Positions 39,583-49,966 of a stretch of DNA of 64,000 nucleotides are shown in pieces (position 1 is the stretch's first letter; every line of letters starts with the position of its first letter). The notes below the pieces were generated by a model that saw nothing but the letters and a program-made list of their open reading frames with translations, was not told where the DNA came from and made no database searches. The stretch comes from Lachnospiraceae bacterium (GTDB lineage: Bacteria > Bacillota > Clostridia > Lachnospirales > Lachnospiraceae): positions 42,752 through 106,751 of the forward strand of contig JAAWAV010000003.1 of NCBI GenBank assembly GCA_022792335.1. The letters are read 5' to 3'. Both the position numbers and the translations under genes were made by a program.

Positions 39583-39868
39583 TTTTCTCCGAAACAAATT
39601 TATATCATCGTTGTTCTGTGGAATCATCGGGAGAATCCCCGAAAAGAAATGCCGTCAGATAAAACGGTGTCATCATTTTATGACTGTTTTTTCAAAATGT
39701 CAACCTCTTTGCTAAAATTTATATATTATTTAGTTTTTTTATAAACTTTGAAGAGGTTCCTTTCTTGCAATCTGTCAAAAATTGTGATAAAATACCATAA
39801 ATTACCATTTTATTTGGAGGATTTTTATATGATTTCGGATTTTACAAATACCCCCCAGGTATAATATC

Positions 39869-40819
39869 ATGACTTCCTGTGACGATACTCTGGCTCCTTA
39901 CACAGCTATTACTCTTACATCCATGTCGCACAGCCTGTCAAATGCTCAGATTGATTTTTTTCTGCTTCATAGTCGGATCAGCAATCAGAATCTGGAATTG
40001 CTGTATGCCTTGTGTGAAACATATCCAAATATTCATTTTCACCCCATTCTCATACCGGATCAGGAGCCCTTCTCTTTATTAGCCAAATACGGTGGATGGA
40101 CAGAAGAGGCATATTATCCTGCCTGTTCTCACATGTTTCTGCCAAAATCGGCTGAGCGGGTCCTGTATCTGGACGCAGGCGATACTCTGGTCGTCGGAGA
40201 TATCTCCCCCTACTATACCCTTGATTTTCAGAATAATGCTCTAATCGCAACCGGTTCTTCCTATAAGCTGGAGGGAGAACGTCTGATCCCCTATACGCTC
40301 GACGATCTGGGTGACTGGGAAAATGGTCTGCCTTATATACTCCGTGGCCTTTTTAATTCCGGATCTTATATGCTGAATCTCGAGAAACTGCGAGAATCTG
40401 AACTGGCTCTGGATGATTTCTGTTATCTTGCGGAAGAGGTAAACAAAATCGTTGCCGGCGATACGCAAAAAAGAGCCTACTGGGGAGACCAGGGACTCTT
40501 TTCTGCTGCTTTTGTCGGAAACATCCGATATTATGATTTTGAACAGGTACAAAATGTATGGCACATGCCCTATAACTTCTGCCTGTGGTATTTTGACCGT
40601 ATGCAGGAAAGACCGAATTACGATCCGGCAATCATTCATTTTGCAGGCGCTCCCAAGCCCTGGACAGCTTCCTACCTGCTTCCAGTCAAACGATTTCAGA
40701 CAAAGCCTGCCTCCTGCTCTTTAAAAGAACTAAAATTCGGCCAGGCAGAATATTATTATCTCTGGCATGAATACGCCCTTATGACAGACCAGAGGTTAAA
40801 CCGTCTTTCCATCTGTTAA
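39869..40819 (+). CDS. glycosyltransferase family 8 protein; 5' end likely begins at 39829 in another frame
   Basis: TSCDDTLAPYTAITLTSMSHSLSNAQIDFFLLHS, RVLYLDAGDTLVVGDISPYY, YWGDQGLFSAAF, IIHFAGAPKPW. Confidence 0.88.
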   Translation: MTSCDDTLAPYTAITLTSMSHSLSNAQIDFFLLHSRISNQNLELLYALCETYPNIHFHPILIPDQEPFSLLAKYGGWTEEAYYPACSHMFLPKSAERVLYLDAGDTLVVGDISPYYTLDFQNNALIATGSSYKLEGERLIPYTLDDLGDWENGLPYILRGLFNSGSYMLNLEKLRESELALDDFCYLAEEVNKIVAGDTQKRAYWGDQGLFSAAFVGNIRYYDFEQVQNVWHMPYNFCLWYFDRMQERPNYDPAIIHFAGAPKPWTASYLLPVKRFQTKPASCSLKELKFGQAEYYYLWHEYALMTDQRLNRLSIC

Positions 40820-40852
40820 ACCTCTATAAATTTCATCGGCCGCAGCGCTTTT

Positions 40853-41872
40853 TCAGCACCGCTCCAGCACAACGCCGTGAGCGATCCCCGGCACGCTTTG
40901 TCCTTCATTAAAGCTGGTGCTGGAAAGCAGCGCTCCCGTAGGAAGGAAGAGTACCCGTTTCCATTCTCCCGATTCCAGCTTCGGCAAAATATAAGCCGCC
41001 AGTACAATTGCCGAACAGCCGCAGCCGCTTCCGCCGGAATGAGTATCTTGATTTTCTTTATCAAAAATCTCAATACCGCAGTCCATATGGCGATCCATAA
41101 TCTCATAACCGTAACTGCGCATAAAGTCTAGAAGGATTTTCTGTCCCACTTCACCCAGATCTCCGGTGATGATTTTGTCATAGTCCTCCGGCTTTCTTCC
41201 AAAATCCTCCAGATTCCGGCAGATGGTGTCACAGGCCGCCGGAGCCATACAGGCTCCCATATTCATGGAATCCTTAAGCCCCATATCCACAATTTTTCCA
41301 GGGGTAATACCACTTATCCGCACTTTTCCACCCCGATTTCCCAAAATAAAAGAACCGCAGCCGGTAACGGTCCAGGTAGTGGATAAAGGTCTCTGGTTTC
41401 CGTACTCCAGAGGAAAACGGAACTGCTTCTCCGCGCTGGCAAAATGGCTGGACGCCATAGACATGACATAATTGGCATATCCCGCTTCCACGGTCATTGC
41501 TCCCAGGCAAAGGGCTTCACCAATAGTGGAACATGCTCCATAAAGTCCGAAAACAGGAATCTCCAAGTCCACAGTTCCAAAGGAGGTCGCAATGAGCTGC
41601 CCAAGCAAGTCTCCGGCAAAGAGATAGCGTACCTCCGTGCGCACCAGCCCGGCCTTTTCAATCGCCAGATCTGCCGCTTCTTTCTGAAGGGCGCTTTCTG
41701 CTGCCTCCCAGTTCTCACAGCCCACCATCGGATCCGGCTCAATCACGTCAAAATAATCTGCAAGAGGGCCTTCCCCTTCCTTTTTTCCGGCTACAGAAGC
41801 CCTTCCGATGATCTGAGGCCCTTTCTCAAATGCGATGCTGGATTTTCCTTTCTGAAACTTGTTTTCTGTCAT
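40853..41872 (-). CDS. spoVAD: stage V sporulation protein AD
   Basis: IIGRASVAGKKEGEGPLADYFD, GENW-like CENWEAAESALQKEA, FGLYGACSTIGEALCLGAMTVEAGYA, HSGGSGCGCSAIVLAAYILPKLESGEWKRVLFLPTGAL. Confidence 0.95.
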   Translation of the reverse strand: MTENKFQKGKSSIAFEKGPQIIGRASVAGKKEGEGPLADYFDVIEPDPMVGCENWEAAESALQKEAADLAIEKAGLVRTEVRYLFAGDLLGQLIATSFGTVDLEIPVFGLYGACSTIGEALCLGAMTVEAGYANYVMSMASSHFASAEKQFRFPLEYGNQRPLSTTWTVTGCGSFILGNRGGKVRISGITPGKIVDMGLKDSMNMGACMAPAACDTICRNLEDFGRKPEDYDKIITGDLGEVGQKILLDFMRSYGYEIMDRHMDCGIEIFDKENQDTHSGGSGCGCSAIVLAAYILPKLESGEWKRVLFLPTGALLSSTSFNEGQSVPGIAHGVVLERC

Positions 41873-41989
41873 GGATTTTCCCTCTTTTCTGTCTGTTTTG
41901 ACCGGGCTTTATCCCCGCAAACAACGCCCCGTCTTTACCGTCAGTATGCATTGTTTTTCATATATTATTCTCAGAAAACAGGAAAATCT

Positions 41990-42808
41990 TTATTTCGGCC
42001 GAAAGCCTTCAAAAATAAACAGATCAAACTGCCTGCGCGCCTTCTCAAGTTCTTCTTCCGATCGGATCGTCCAGGCCACCGACAGATTCCGGTACAGCGA
42101 ACGGCAAATCCGCCTGGCCGGTACCCCCGCCCCCTTATGGGAATAGGAGATAAAGTCCGGTCTTGCAAGAAAATTCGCCAGCAGATGATGGACAATCCAC
42201 ATGGGAAAGGTCTCCCGTTCTCCTTCTTTTGGAAAGTCCGCTGAAAGCTGTCCCCGGACAATCTCCGGCCGATGCTTTTTGTACCAGTAAACTGCGATTG
42301 GATGAAAGGATTCCATACAATACTGCCCTTGATAATTCTGCAAAATCCGATCCACCAGTTCACATACTCTGGTTCTGGAATCTACCATTTTAATTTCTAT
42401 AATTAAGGGAACTCGCCCCCCAATGACCTCAAGCGCCTCTGAAAACAGTGGAATCCGTTCCTCTGTTCCCAACAAAGAGAGCTTTTTTAGCTCCTCATAA
42501 GTCATAGAATTTACCCATCGATCCAGACCACAGATCCGTTTCAGTGTATCGTCGTGAAAAACTACCGCCTGTTCGTCCTTGGTAAGTCTCACATCCATCT
42601 CGATACCATAGCCTTGCTCTGCCGCCAGCCCAAAAGCCAGAAGTGAATTTTCCGGTACACCGGAATGATTATCATGTAGTCCCCGATGAGCATAGTAGAC
42701 GTCCAAAAAAGGAGAAACGTCCGGTTTCCCAAACATATGAGGCATAATCATCAGAAAATACAGTAAGACAAGTCCTACCAATACGAAAATCGCATTCCAT
42801 CCTGTCAC
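41990..42808 (-). CDS. glycerophosphodiester phosphodiesterase
   Basis: YYAHRGLHDNHSGVPENSLLAFGLAAEQGYGIEMDVRLTKDEQAVVFHDDTLKRICG. Confidence 0.95.
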   Translation of the reverse strand: MTGWNAIFVLVGLVLLYFLMIMPHMFGKPDVSPFLDVYYAHRGLHDNHSGVPENSLLAFGLAAEQGYGIEMDVRLTKDEQAVVFHDDTLKRICGLDRWVNSMTYEELKKLSLLGTEERIPLFSEALEVIGGRVPLIIEIKMVDSRTRVCELVDRILQNYQGQYCMESFHPIAVYWYKKHRPEIVRGQLSADFPKEGERETFPMWIVHHLLANFLARPDFISYSHKGAGVPARRICRSLYRNLSVAWTIRSEEELEKARRQFDLFIFEGFRPK

Positions 42809-42813
42809 AATCG

Positions 42814-44214
42814 TTAATCCTCCACATCAAAATGTTCAAGCAGCGATTTCTTTGATACCGGCTTATTATCCCCGTGCTTTACAAACAGCATGGTTACAAA
42901 AGCTGCCCCGCTGAATATCACCGCATAGGGGAACAATGCCCGGTAAGAGACATACTGAAGCAAAAGTCCCGACAAAATCGGCGTTGCAATCTGCGCCGTC
43001 ATAGAAAATGTATAATAAAGGCCCGTATATTTTCCCACATCGCTGTCCTTACTCATCTCCACCACCATGGGAAGGGAATTGACACTGATCGCCGCCCAGC
43101 CGACGCCAATCAAAGCAAATCCTATCTGAATTACCGGATGATAGTTCGCAAGCAGCGCCGCCATGAAATAACATCCCGTCATCAATAGGATTCCTCCGAG
43201 GATGGTTTTTTTCCTACCGATTTTTGAAGAAATCATACCAATCGGGATATAACTGATAATCGCCGCCACGGTTGCCACCATCAGACAGTCCGCATAGCTG
43301 CCGCCCTCCAGTCCCCATACGGTCACCGCATAACGGGAAAATGCCGTCGTCACTGCATTATAAGCCGCAAACCATAGAAAAATAGAAAGCAGGATGAAAG
43401 ACAGACTGCGTTTCACCCCCTGGGCTTCTGCCGTTTTGGTAAGGGCAGAAACCTCTTTGCCAGCCAGTGCCTCTGTTCCAGCTACTCCTGGCGTCTCATC
43501 AGAACTCTTTTTCAGATTGTCTGCTTCCACAGATATTTTTTCTGCTTTGAAAAGCTCCGGATCTTCCTCCGCCAGTTTCTTTGTCATACTTTTTTCATGA
43601 ATGGTACATAAAAGCAGGATCACCGACAAGACCATCAGCCCGGCAACCCCGGCAAACACAAACAAATAGCTGGGCCTTGTTCCCTTTCCCACCAACCCTT
43701 TAATCAGCAGAAGAGAATATACACCTCCGATGGCCCCCATCAGATTAATGACGGCATTTGCCTTGCTTCGAAGAGGTTTTGGCGTCAGGTCCGGCATAAG
43801 AGCTACTGCTGGAGAGCGATACATCCCCATGGCAAATAAAGTCACTCCAAGGGCAACAATAAACATCGGCAAATGGATCAGTCTGTCTGAAACTGGAAGA
43901 AACATCATGGAAATCACAGCCGCCGTCGTCCCTCCTACAATAAATGGCATCCTCTTTCCAAGCCTGGTATCCATCCGATCAGAAAAGGCCCCAATCACAG
44001 GAAGCAGAAACACCGCCAGCACATTGTCAGCCGCCATAATTACGCCGATCGCGCCTTCTTTCAGGTGAAAGGTGTTTTGCAGGATCAGTGGAATAATATT
44101 GTCATACATCTGCCAGAATGCGCTGATCGCCATAAAAGCAAAACCTATCAGAAATGTTCGCCTGTAATTCAGTTTCATCGCTTCTTCCCCCTCCGTACCT
44201 ATCGGCTCTTCCAT
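42814..44214 (-). CDS. MFS transporter (SLC45/GPH-like)
   Basis: About 12 TMs; AFWQMYDNIIPLILQNTFHLKEGAIGVIMAADN, DRMDTRLGKRMPFIVGG. Confidence 0.9.
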   Translation of the reverse strand: MEEPIGTEGEEAMKLNYRRTFLIGFAFMAISAFWQMYDNIIPLILQNTFHLKEGAIGVIMAADNVLAVFLLPVIGAFSDRMDTRLGKRMPFIVGGTTAAVISMMFLPVSDRLIHLPMFIVALGVTLFAMGMYRSPAVALMPDLTPKPLRSKANAVINLMGAIGGVYSLLLIKGLVGKGTRPSYLFVFAGVAGLMVLSVILLLCTIHEKSMTKKLAEEDPELFKAEKISVEADNLKKSSDETPGVAGTEALAGKEVSALTKTAEAQGVKRSLSFILLSIFLWFAAYNAVTTAFSRYAVTVWGLEGGSYADCLMVATVAAIISYIPIGMISSKIGRKKTILGGILLMTGCYFMAALLANYHPVIQIGFALIGVGWAAISVNSLPMVVEMSKDSDVGKYTGLYYTFSMTAQIATPILSGLLLQYVSYRALFPYAVIFSGAAFVTMLFVKHGDNKPVSKKSLLEHFDVED

Positions 44215-44500
44215 CGTCGTACCACCCGGTCCTATCCTCTGTCCCCCATAGCAGTAACTGTTTCTCTATTTCTTATCATAGCAGACTATCTTTGAAAATT
44301 CCACTCTCTTCTCCTTCTGTTATCCCTTTTTCAAAGTAGAAACCGCCACTCACGTCCATTGCCCCGATTTTTTATGTATCGTTTTGCAAGACCAATTAAA
44401 AAATTCAGTCACCCAAAATCCGCATGGATTCGTATAGAAATGAAGTTCCTCATTCACAAAATCGAGGCCATCTTAAGCTCTGAGGATTTCTCCACGCCAA

Positions 44501-44535
44501 AACGGCAGAGCTTTTACACTCTGCCGTCTTTTTTT
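44501..44535. terminator. possibly bidirectional terminator downstream of ilvC
   Basis: ACGGCAGAGcttttacaCTCTGCCGT flanked by T-rich and A-rich sequence. Confidence 0.7.
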
Positions 44536-44608
44536 CACCATATTGCCCCGTAGCCTTAGGTGAATCAGTCCATATCCAAATCCTAGGCTTGAATACACCG
44601 TAATCTGT

Positions 44609-45622
<1,014 letters not shown>

Positions 45623-45652
45623 TCATTCCTCCATGAATATCGTAATAAAAAC

Positions 45653-46150
45653 TTAATTTATGGGTGATACGCCGCCTCTTTCAAGACCCGTAAGACCTGT
45701 CCTCGCCATTTCCCGAACCGTAAAGCCACGAATCAGCCGAAGGAACGCATCCACCTTCGCCTGATTTCCGGTCAGCTCAATGATCAGGGAATCCTCCGCC
45801 ACGTCAATCACCTTCGCACGGAATATATTTACAATAGAAAGAAGCTGATCTCTCTCCTCCGGCGCCGTCTCTACCTTTAAAAGTACCAGTTCCCGGCACA
45901 CAGATGTCGTGTGAGATTTCAGTTCCTTGATCTCAATAACATCCACCAGCTTCTCTAACTGCCTGTGAATCTGCTCCAGAATCTCGTCGTCTCCTCTGGC
46001 TACTACCGTCATCCTGGAATACGCCGGATTCTCCGTCTCTCCCACAGTCAGGCTGTCAATGTTATAGCCTCTGCGGCTGAAAAGTCCGGAAATCCTGCTC
46101 AAAACACCAGGTGTATTTTCCATTAAAAGCGAGAATACTGCTCTTCTCAT
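45653..46150 (-). CDS. ilvN: acetolactate synthase small subunit
   Basis: FSLLMENTPGVLSRISGLFSRRGYNIDSLTVGETE ACT domain; start MRRAVFSLL at 46150. Confidence 0.95.
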   Translation of the reverse strand: MRRAVFSLLMENTPGVLSRISGLFSRRGYNIDSLTVGETENPAYSRMTVVARGDDEILEQIHRQLEKLVDVIEIKELKSHTTSVCRELVLLKVETAPEERDQLLSIVNIFRAKVIDVAEDSLIIELTGNQAKVDAFLRLIRGFTVREMARTGLTGLERGGVSPIN

Positions 46151-46402
46151 AAGCCTCCTCCTTCCAATTCCATCTTTCAATGGATTATTCCCATAATAGC
46201 ACACCATTTTCAGAATTTCAATCGCTGTTCCCCTTTTTTTGTTATATTCCCCCTCTATTTCCATATCTATTAGTTATAGCTTTTATTCTTAACATGTATA
46301 ATTCCTGGCTTCCTGCGCACACTAACCTCAGAACCTGTAAACAAGAAAGGCAACTTTTTTTCCAGGTTACCTTTCCCTTTCTTCAGACGAGGTATCAAAC
46401 AG

Positions 46403-46585
46403 ATGAAAAAAAACAACGATTCCCTGACGGGAAAACCCAAAAACAAGATTCCCGGAGATCATTTTGAGGAGCCGGATCAGGCCATCCGCCAGTTTTCCGA
46501 CTATACGGAAAATGATCGCCCCGTTCCCGACAATAACCCTTTCTGGGAGAATGGTCATAATCCTTTAAGTTCCAAAGGAAATTAG
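46403..46585 (+). CDS. small hypothetical protein, 60 aa
   Basis: MKKNNDSLTGKPKNKIPGDHFEEPDQAIRQFSDYTENDRPVPDNNPFWENGHNPLSSKGN; hydrophilic, no overlapping competitor. Confidence 0.4.
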   Translation: MKKNNDSLTGKPKNKIPGDHFEEPDQAIRQFSDYTENDRPVPDNNPFWENGHNPLSSKGN

Positions 46586-46921
46586 ATATGTTAGTTTTTT
46601 ATCAAGCCTCAAGAAATCCCTAATAATTTTCACGTTTTTTTTAGAAATCATACAAACTCTTGTCACAATTACCCTGTATACTGTAACCATCAAATGAAGT
46701 TGACAGCAACTAAAGCGCGCAACCGCCGTCAGCTTCGACAAAAAACAACTACCATTTATATAGATTGTCTTTTTCATACTCAGCCGGCGCACAGGCGCCG
46801 GCTACTCCTCTTTTTTCCACTCATAGAAAAAATTCCATCTTAATCGAATAGAGAAAATTTATTTTCCCCTACTTGTTGTGCCGGGGCTTCGCCGACGTCT
46901 TTCTTTTGGGCGTCCGTGCAT

Positions 46922-46962
46922 AAAAACCGGCCGGTTTCCAAATTAGAAAACGGCCGGTTCTT
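46922..46962 (-). terminator. rho-independent terminator after ilvE
   Basis: Minus-strand GAACCGGCCG...CGGCCGGTTTTTAT. Confidence 0.8.
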
Positions 46963-46999
46963 ATCAGAACTACGTCTCCTGCCCGGGGACAGGCGTTTA

Positions 47000-48025
47000 T
47001 TATTTGATCACCCGGATCCATCCTTCCGGCGCTTCGATACGTCCCATCTGAATACCAGTCAAGGTGTCGTACAGCTTCTTGGTAATCGGTCCCATCTGCG
47101 TCATACCACTGGGCAGGCAGATTTCCTTTCCGTGATCCACAATCTTACCCACAGGAGAAATCACTGCCGCCGTGCCGCACAGACCACACTCGGCAAAATC
47201 TTTCACTTCGTCCAGATATACCTCCCGCTCCTCCACTTCAAGTCCCAGATATTCCTTCGCCACATGCACCAGAGAACGGCGAGTGATGGAAGGCAGGATA
47301 CTGCCGGACTTGGGAGTCACCACCTTGTTGTCTTTCGTCACAAACAGGAAGTTGGCTCCGCCTGTCTCCTCCACCTTCGTCCTGGTCTTGGGATCCAGAT
47401 ACAGATTCTCATCGTAGCCCTCTTCGTGGGCAGATACGATGGCATGCAGGCTCATGGCATAATTAAGCCCCGCCTTGATATGTCCCGTGCCATTTGGCGC
47501 CGCACGATCAAAGTCACTGACACGAATGGTCAGAGGCTTCACGCCGCCCTTGAAATAAGGACCTACCGGCGTACAAAATACACGAAATTCAAACTCATCC
47601 GCAGGCTTCACACCGATGACGGCGTTCTTTCCGTACATATAAGGGCGCAGATACAAAGTCGCGCCGGAGCCAAAGGGAGGTACATATGCCTCATTGGCCG
47701 CCACTACCTGAACCACCGCGTCGATGAACCGCTCCTTCGGGAATACCGGCATCTCCAGGCGCTTTGCGGAAGCCTCCATCCGCTCTGCGTTGAGATCCGG
47801 CCGGAAGGTTACGATATGTCCGTCCTGCGTCGTATAGGCTTTCAGACCCTCGAAGCAGGTCTGCGCATACTGAAGGACGCAAGCGCACTCGCTCATGGTC
47901 ACATTCCCGTCGGAAATCAGTGCTCCCTCGTCCCACGCACCGTCCTTAAAGTTGGAGACAAACCGCTTGTCTGTTTCCATATAGGAAAACCCAAGATTTC
48001 CCCAGTCAATGTTTTTCTTTTCCAT
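47000..48025 (-). CDS. ilvE: branched-chain amino acid aminotransferase
   Basis: LQYAQTCFEGLKAYTTQDGHIVTFRPDLNAERM, LRPYMYG, EETGGANFLFVT. Confidence 0.97.
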   Translation of the reverse strand: MEKKNIDWGNLGFSYMETDKRFVSNFKDGAWDEGALISDGNVTMSECACVLQYAQTCFEGLKAYTTQDGHIVTFRPDLNAERMEASAKRLEMPVFPKERFIDAVVQVVAANEAYVPPFGSGATLYLRPYMYGKNAVIGVKPADEFEFRVFCTPVGPYFKGGVKPLTIRVSDFDRAAPNGTGHIKAGLNYAMSLHAIVSAHEEGYDENLYLDPKTRTKVEETGGANFLFVTKDNKVVTPKSGSILPSITRRSLVHVAKEYLGLEVEEREVYLDEVKDFAECGLCGTAAVISPVGKIVDHGKEICLPSGMTQMGPITKKLYDTLTGIQMGRIEAPEGWIRVIK

Positions 48026-48196
48026 TTTCAGTCTCCATTCTGCTGTCTGACGGCAGCCATATTTTTCTATGGGCTACGTCCCCTTTCGGGCGCCCAATCC
48101 CGGCCTTCTGGCCTTCGCATCAAGTATACCTCAGCCGAAAAGGATTTTCAATCCTCTTTTCCCCCGAGTTTCTGTCTTTAAAAAAGTAACCAAAAA

Positions 48197-48997
48197 TCAC
48201 CGGGACAATAGAATCCTGTCATTGTCCAGGGCATGACCGGCTCTCTCTTTAAATCGTGTAAGAAGCCCCTCGACCGTCATTCCCTCCCGCTCTTTCCCGG
48301 AAATGTCCAGAACAATTTGTCCGTCCGCCATCATAAAGGTCCGATTCCCCACGCTTAACGCCTGGTTCATATTGTGAGTCACCATCATACAGGTAATCCG
48401 GTTCGCCGAAACAATCTCCTTCGTCAGGGTCAGGATCTTTTCCGCCGCCGCCGGATCTAGAGCTGCTGTGTGTTCATCCAAAAGCAAAAGTTTCGGCGGA
48501 ACAATGGTTGACATCAGAAGGGTCAGCGCCTGCCTCTGTCCGCCGGAGAGTAACCCCACCGGCTGACTCATTCTCTCTTCCAACCCCATGTCCAAAAGGG
48601 CCAGCTTTTCCTTAAAAAACGCCTTATCCTTCCTGGAAATCCTGCTAAACGGCGCCCTTCCTCTGGAAGTCCGAAGATACGCGAGGGCCAGATTTTCCTC
48701 TATTGTCATATGGGGGGCCGTACCTCTTAAAGGGTCCTGGAACAGCCTCCCGATGATACGGCTGCGTTTATACTCCGGCGTAAAAGTAATATCCTTCCCA
48801 TCCAGGGCAATGGAGCCTTCATCTATATAAAAATTTCCGGCCACCGCATTAAAAAGCGTTGATTTCCCCGCTCCATTGGAGCCGACGATGGTGACAAAAT
48901 CTCCGGAAGCCAGACGGAGGGACAGGCCAGAAAGAGCTCTCTTTTCATTGACTGTACCTTCGTTAAATGTTTTGGAAATGTTTTCAATCTGAAGCAT
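48197..48997 (-). CDS. ABC transporter ATP-binding protein (TrpZ-like)
   Basis: VGSNGAGKSTLFNAVAG, LLSGGQRQALTLLM, LLLLDEHTAAL; start MLQIENISKTF at 48997. Confidence 0.92.
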   Translation of the reverse strand: MLQIENISKTFNEGTVNEKRALSGLSLRLASGDFVTIVGSNGAGKSTLFNAVAGNFYIDEGSIALDGKDITFTPEYKRSRIIGRLFQDPLRGTAPHMTIEENLALAYLRTSRGRAPFSRISRKDKAFFKEKLALLDMGLEERMSQPVGLLSGGQRQALTLLMSTIVPPKLLLLDEHTAALDPAAAEKILTLTKEIVSANRITCMMVTHNMNQALSVGNRTFMMADGQIVLDISGKEREGMTVEGLLTRFKERAGHALDNDRILLSR

Positions 48998-48998
48998 A

Positions 48999-49913
48999 TC
49001 ATTGTCCCCCCTTCCTTCTGGAAGCTGCCGCCCATTTGCGTTTTCTGAAAACAGCATAAGCCTTCAGTGTCGGCATGGCAATGGCAAGGGCCACAATAAC
49101 AGCCGTCATCAGCTTCAAACACTCAATAGGAACAATCTTTGTTTTCAGAACAACTGCATAGATAAAACGATAAATGACACTCCCGGCCACCACTGCAACA
49201 ATCCCCCGTCTGATACGGCCGCGGCCGATCACTGTCTCACCGATAATCAGACAGGCCAGGCCGATAACCACAATCCCGGTGCCGCCGTTGATGTCGGCAG
49301 ATTTCTGAAGCTGCCCTACCACTGCCCCGGAAAGGGCTGTCAGAGCGTTGGAAATGCATAAACCTACTGTGATGGTAAAGACGGGATTGACAGAGGAGGC
49401 CCGCACCATATCCCGGTTATCTCCAGTAGCCCGGATGGAAAGCCCCAATCTGGTACTTAAAAACCAGATCAAAAACAATCCCGCCGCTACTACAATCACT
49501 GCTGCCAGCACAAATTCGTACCAGCTTCCTCCGATTCCCGTTTTCTTAAACAGACTGAAAATCGTATCCTGCTTCAGCAAATTCACATTGGAGCTCCATC
49601 CCATGGCCATCAGATTCACTGTATAAAGTCCCGTATTCGTAACAATACCTGCCAGAATGGACGGCACTCCCATTTTTGTCTGAAGAAATGCAGTGACAAA
49701 ACCTGCCGCTGCTCCTGCTGCCATTGCCGCAGGAATCGCCAGAAACGGATGCCCGGCAGCCGCCAGGGAAACGGATACGGCCATTCCCAGAACAAACGCG
49801 CCGTCTGTGGTCAGATCTGCAATGTCCAACACCCGATAACTTAAAAACAGAGCCATAGACACAAGCGCATACATAAATCCCAGTTCCAGGGCTGTCTGAG
49901 TGATAAAAATCAT
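48999..49913 (-). CDS. ABC transporter permease (TrpY-like)
   Basis: Multi-TM; LSYRVLDIADLTTDGAFVLG, STRLGLSIRATGDNRDMVRASSVN. Confidence 0.9.
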   Translation of the reverse strand: MIFITQTALELGFMYALVSMALFLSYRVLDIADLTTDGAFVLGMAVSVSLAAAGHPFLAIPAAMAAGAAAGFVTAFLQTKMGVPSILAGIVTNTGLYTVNLMAMGWSSNVNLLKQDTIFSLFKKTGIGGSWYEFVLAAVIVVAAGLFLIWFLSTRLGLSIRATGDNRDMVRASSVNPVFTITVGLCISNALTALSGAVVGQLQKSADINGGTGIVVIGLACLIIGETVIGRGRIRRGIVAVVAGSVIYRFIYAVVLKTKIVPIECLKLMTAVIVALAIAMPTLKAYAVFRKRKWAAASRRKGGQ

Positions 49914-49966
49914 GAGAAATCCTCCTTCATTTACCGATTCATTTCCTGACTGTCGCCGGAGTTTTA

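Noticed and set aside
44359-44553. 64-aa plus-strand ORF before the ilvC terminator
   Set aside because: No convincing RBS or protein-like composition; overlaps the terminator hairpin.
46916-48181. 421-aa plus-strand ORF
   Set aside because: Fully antisense to ilvE; arises from high-GC third positions of the real gene.
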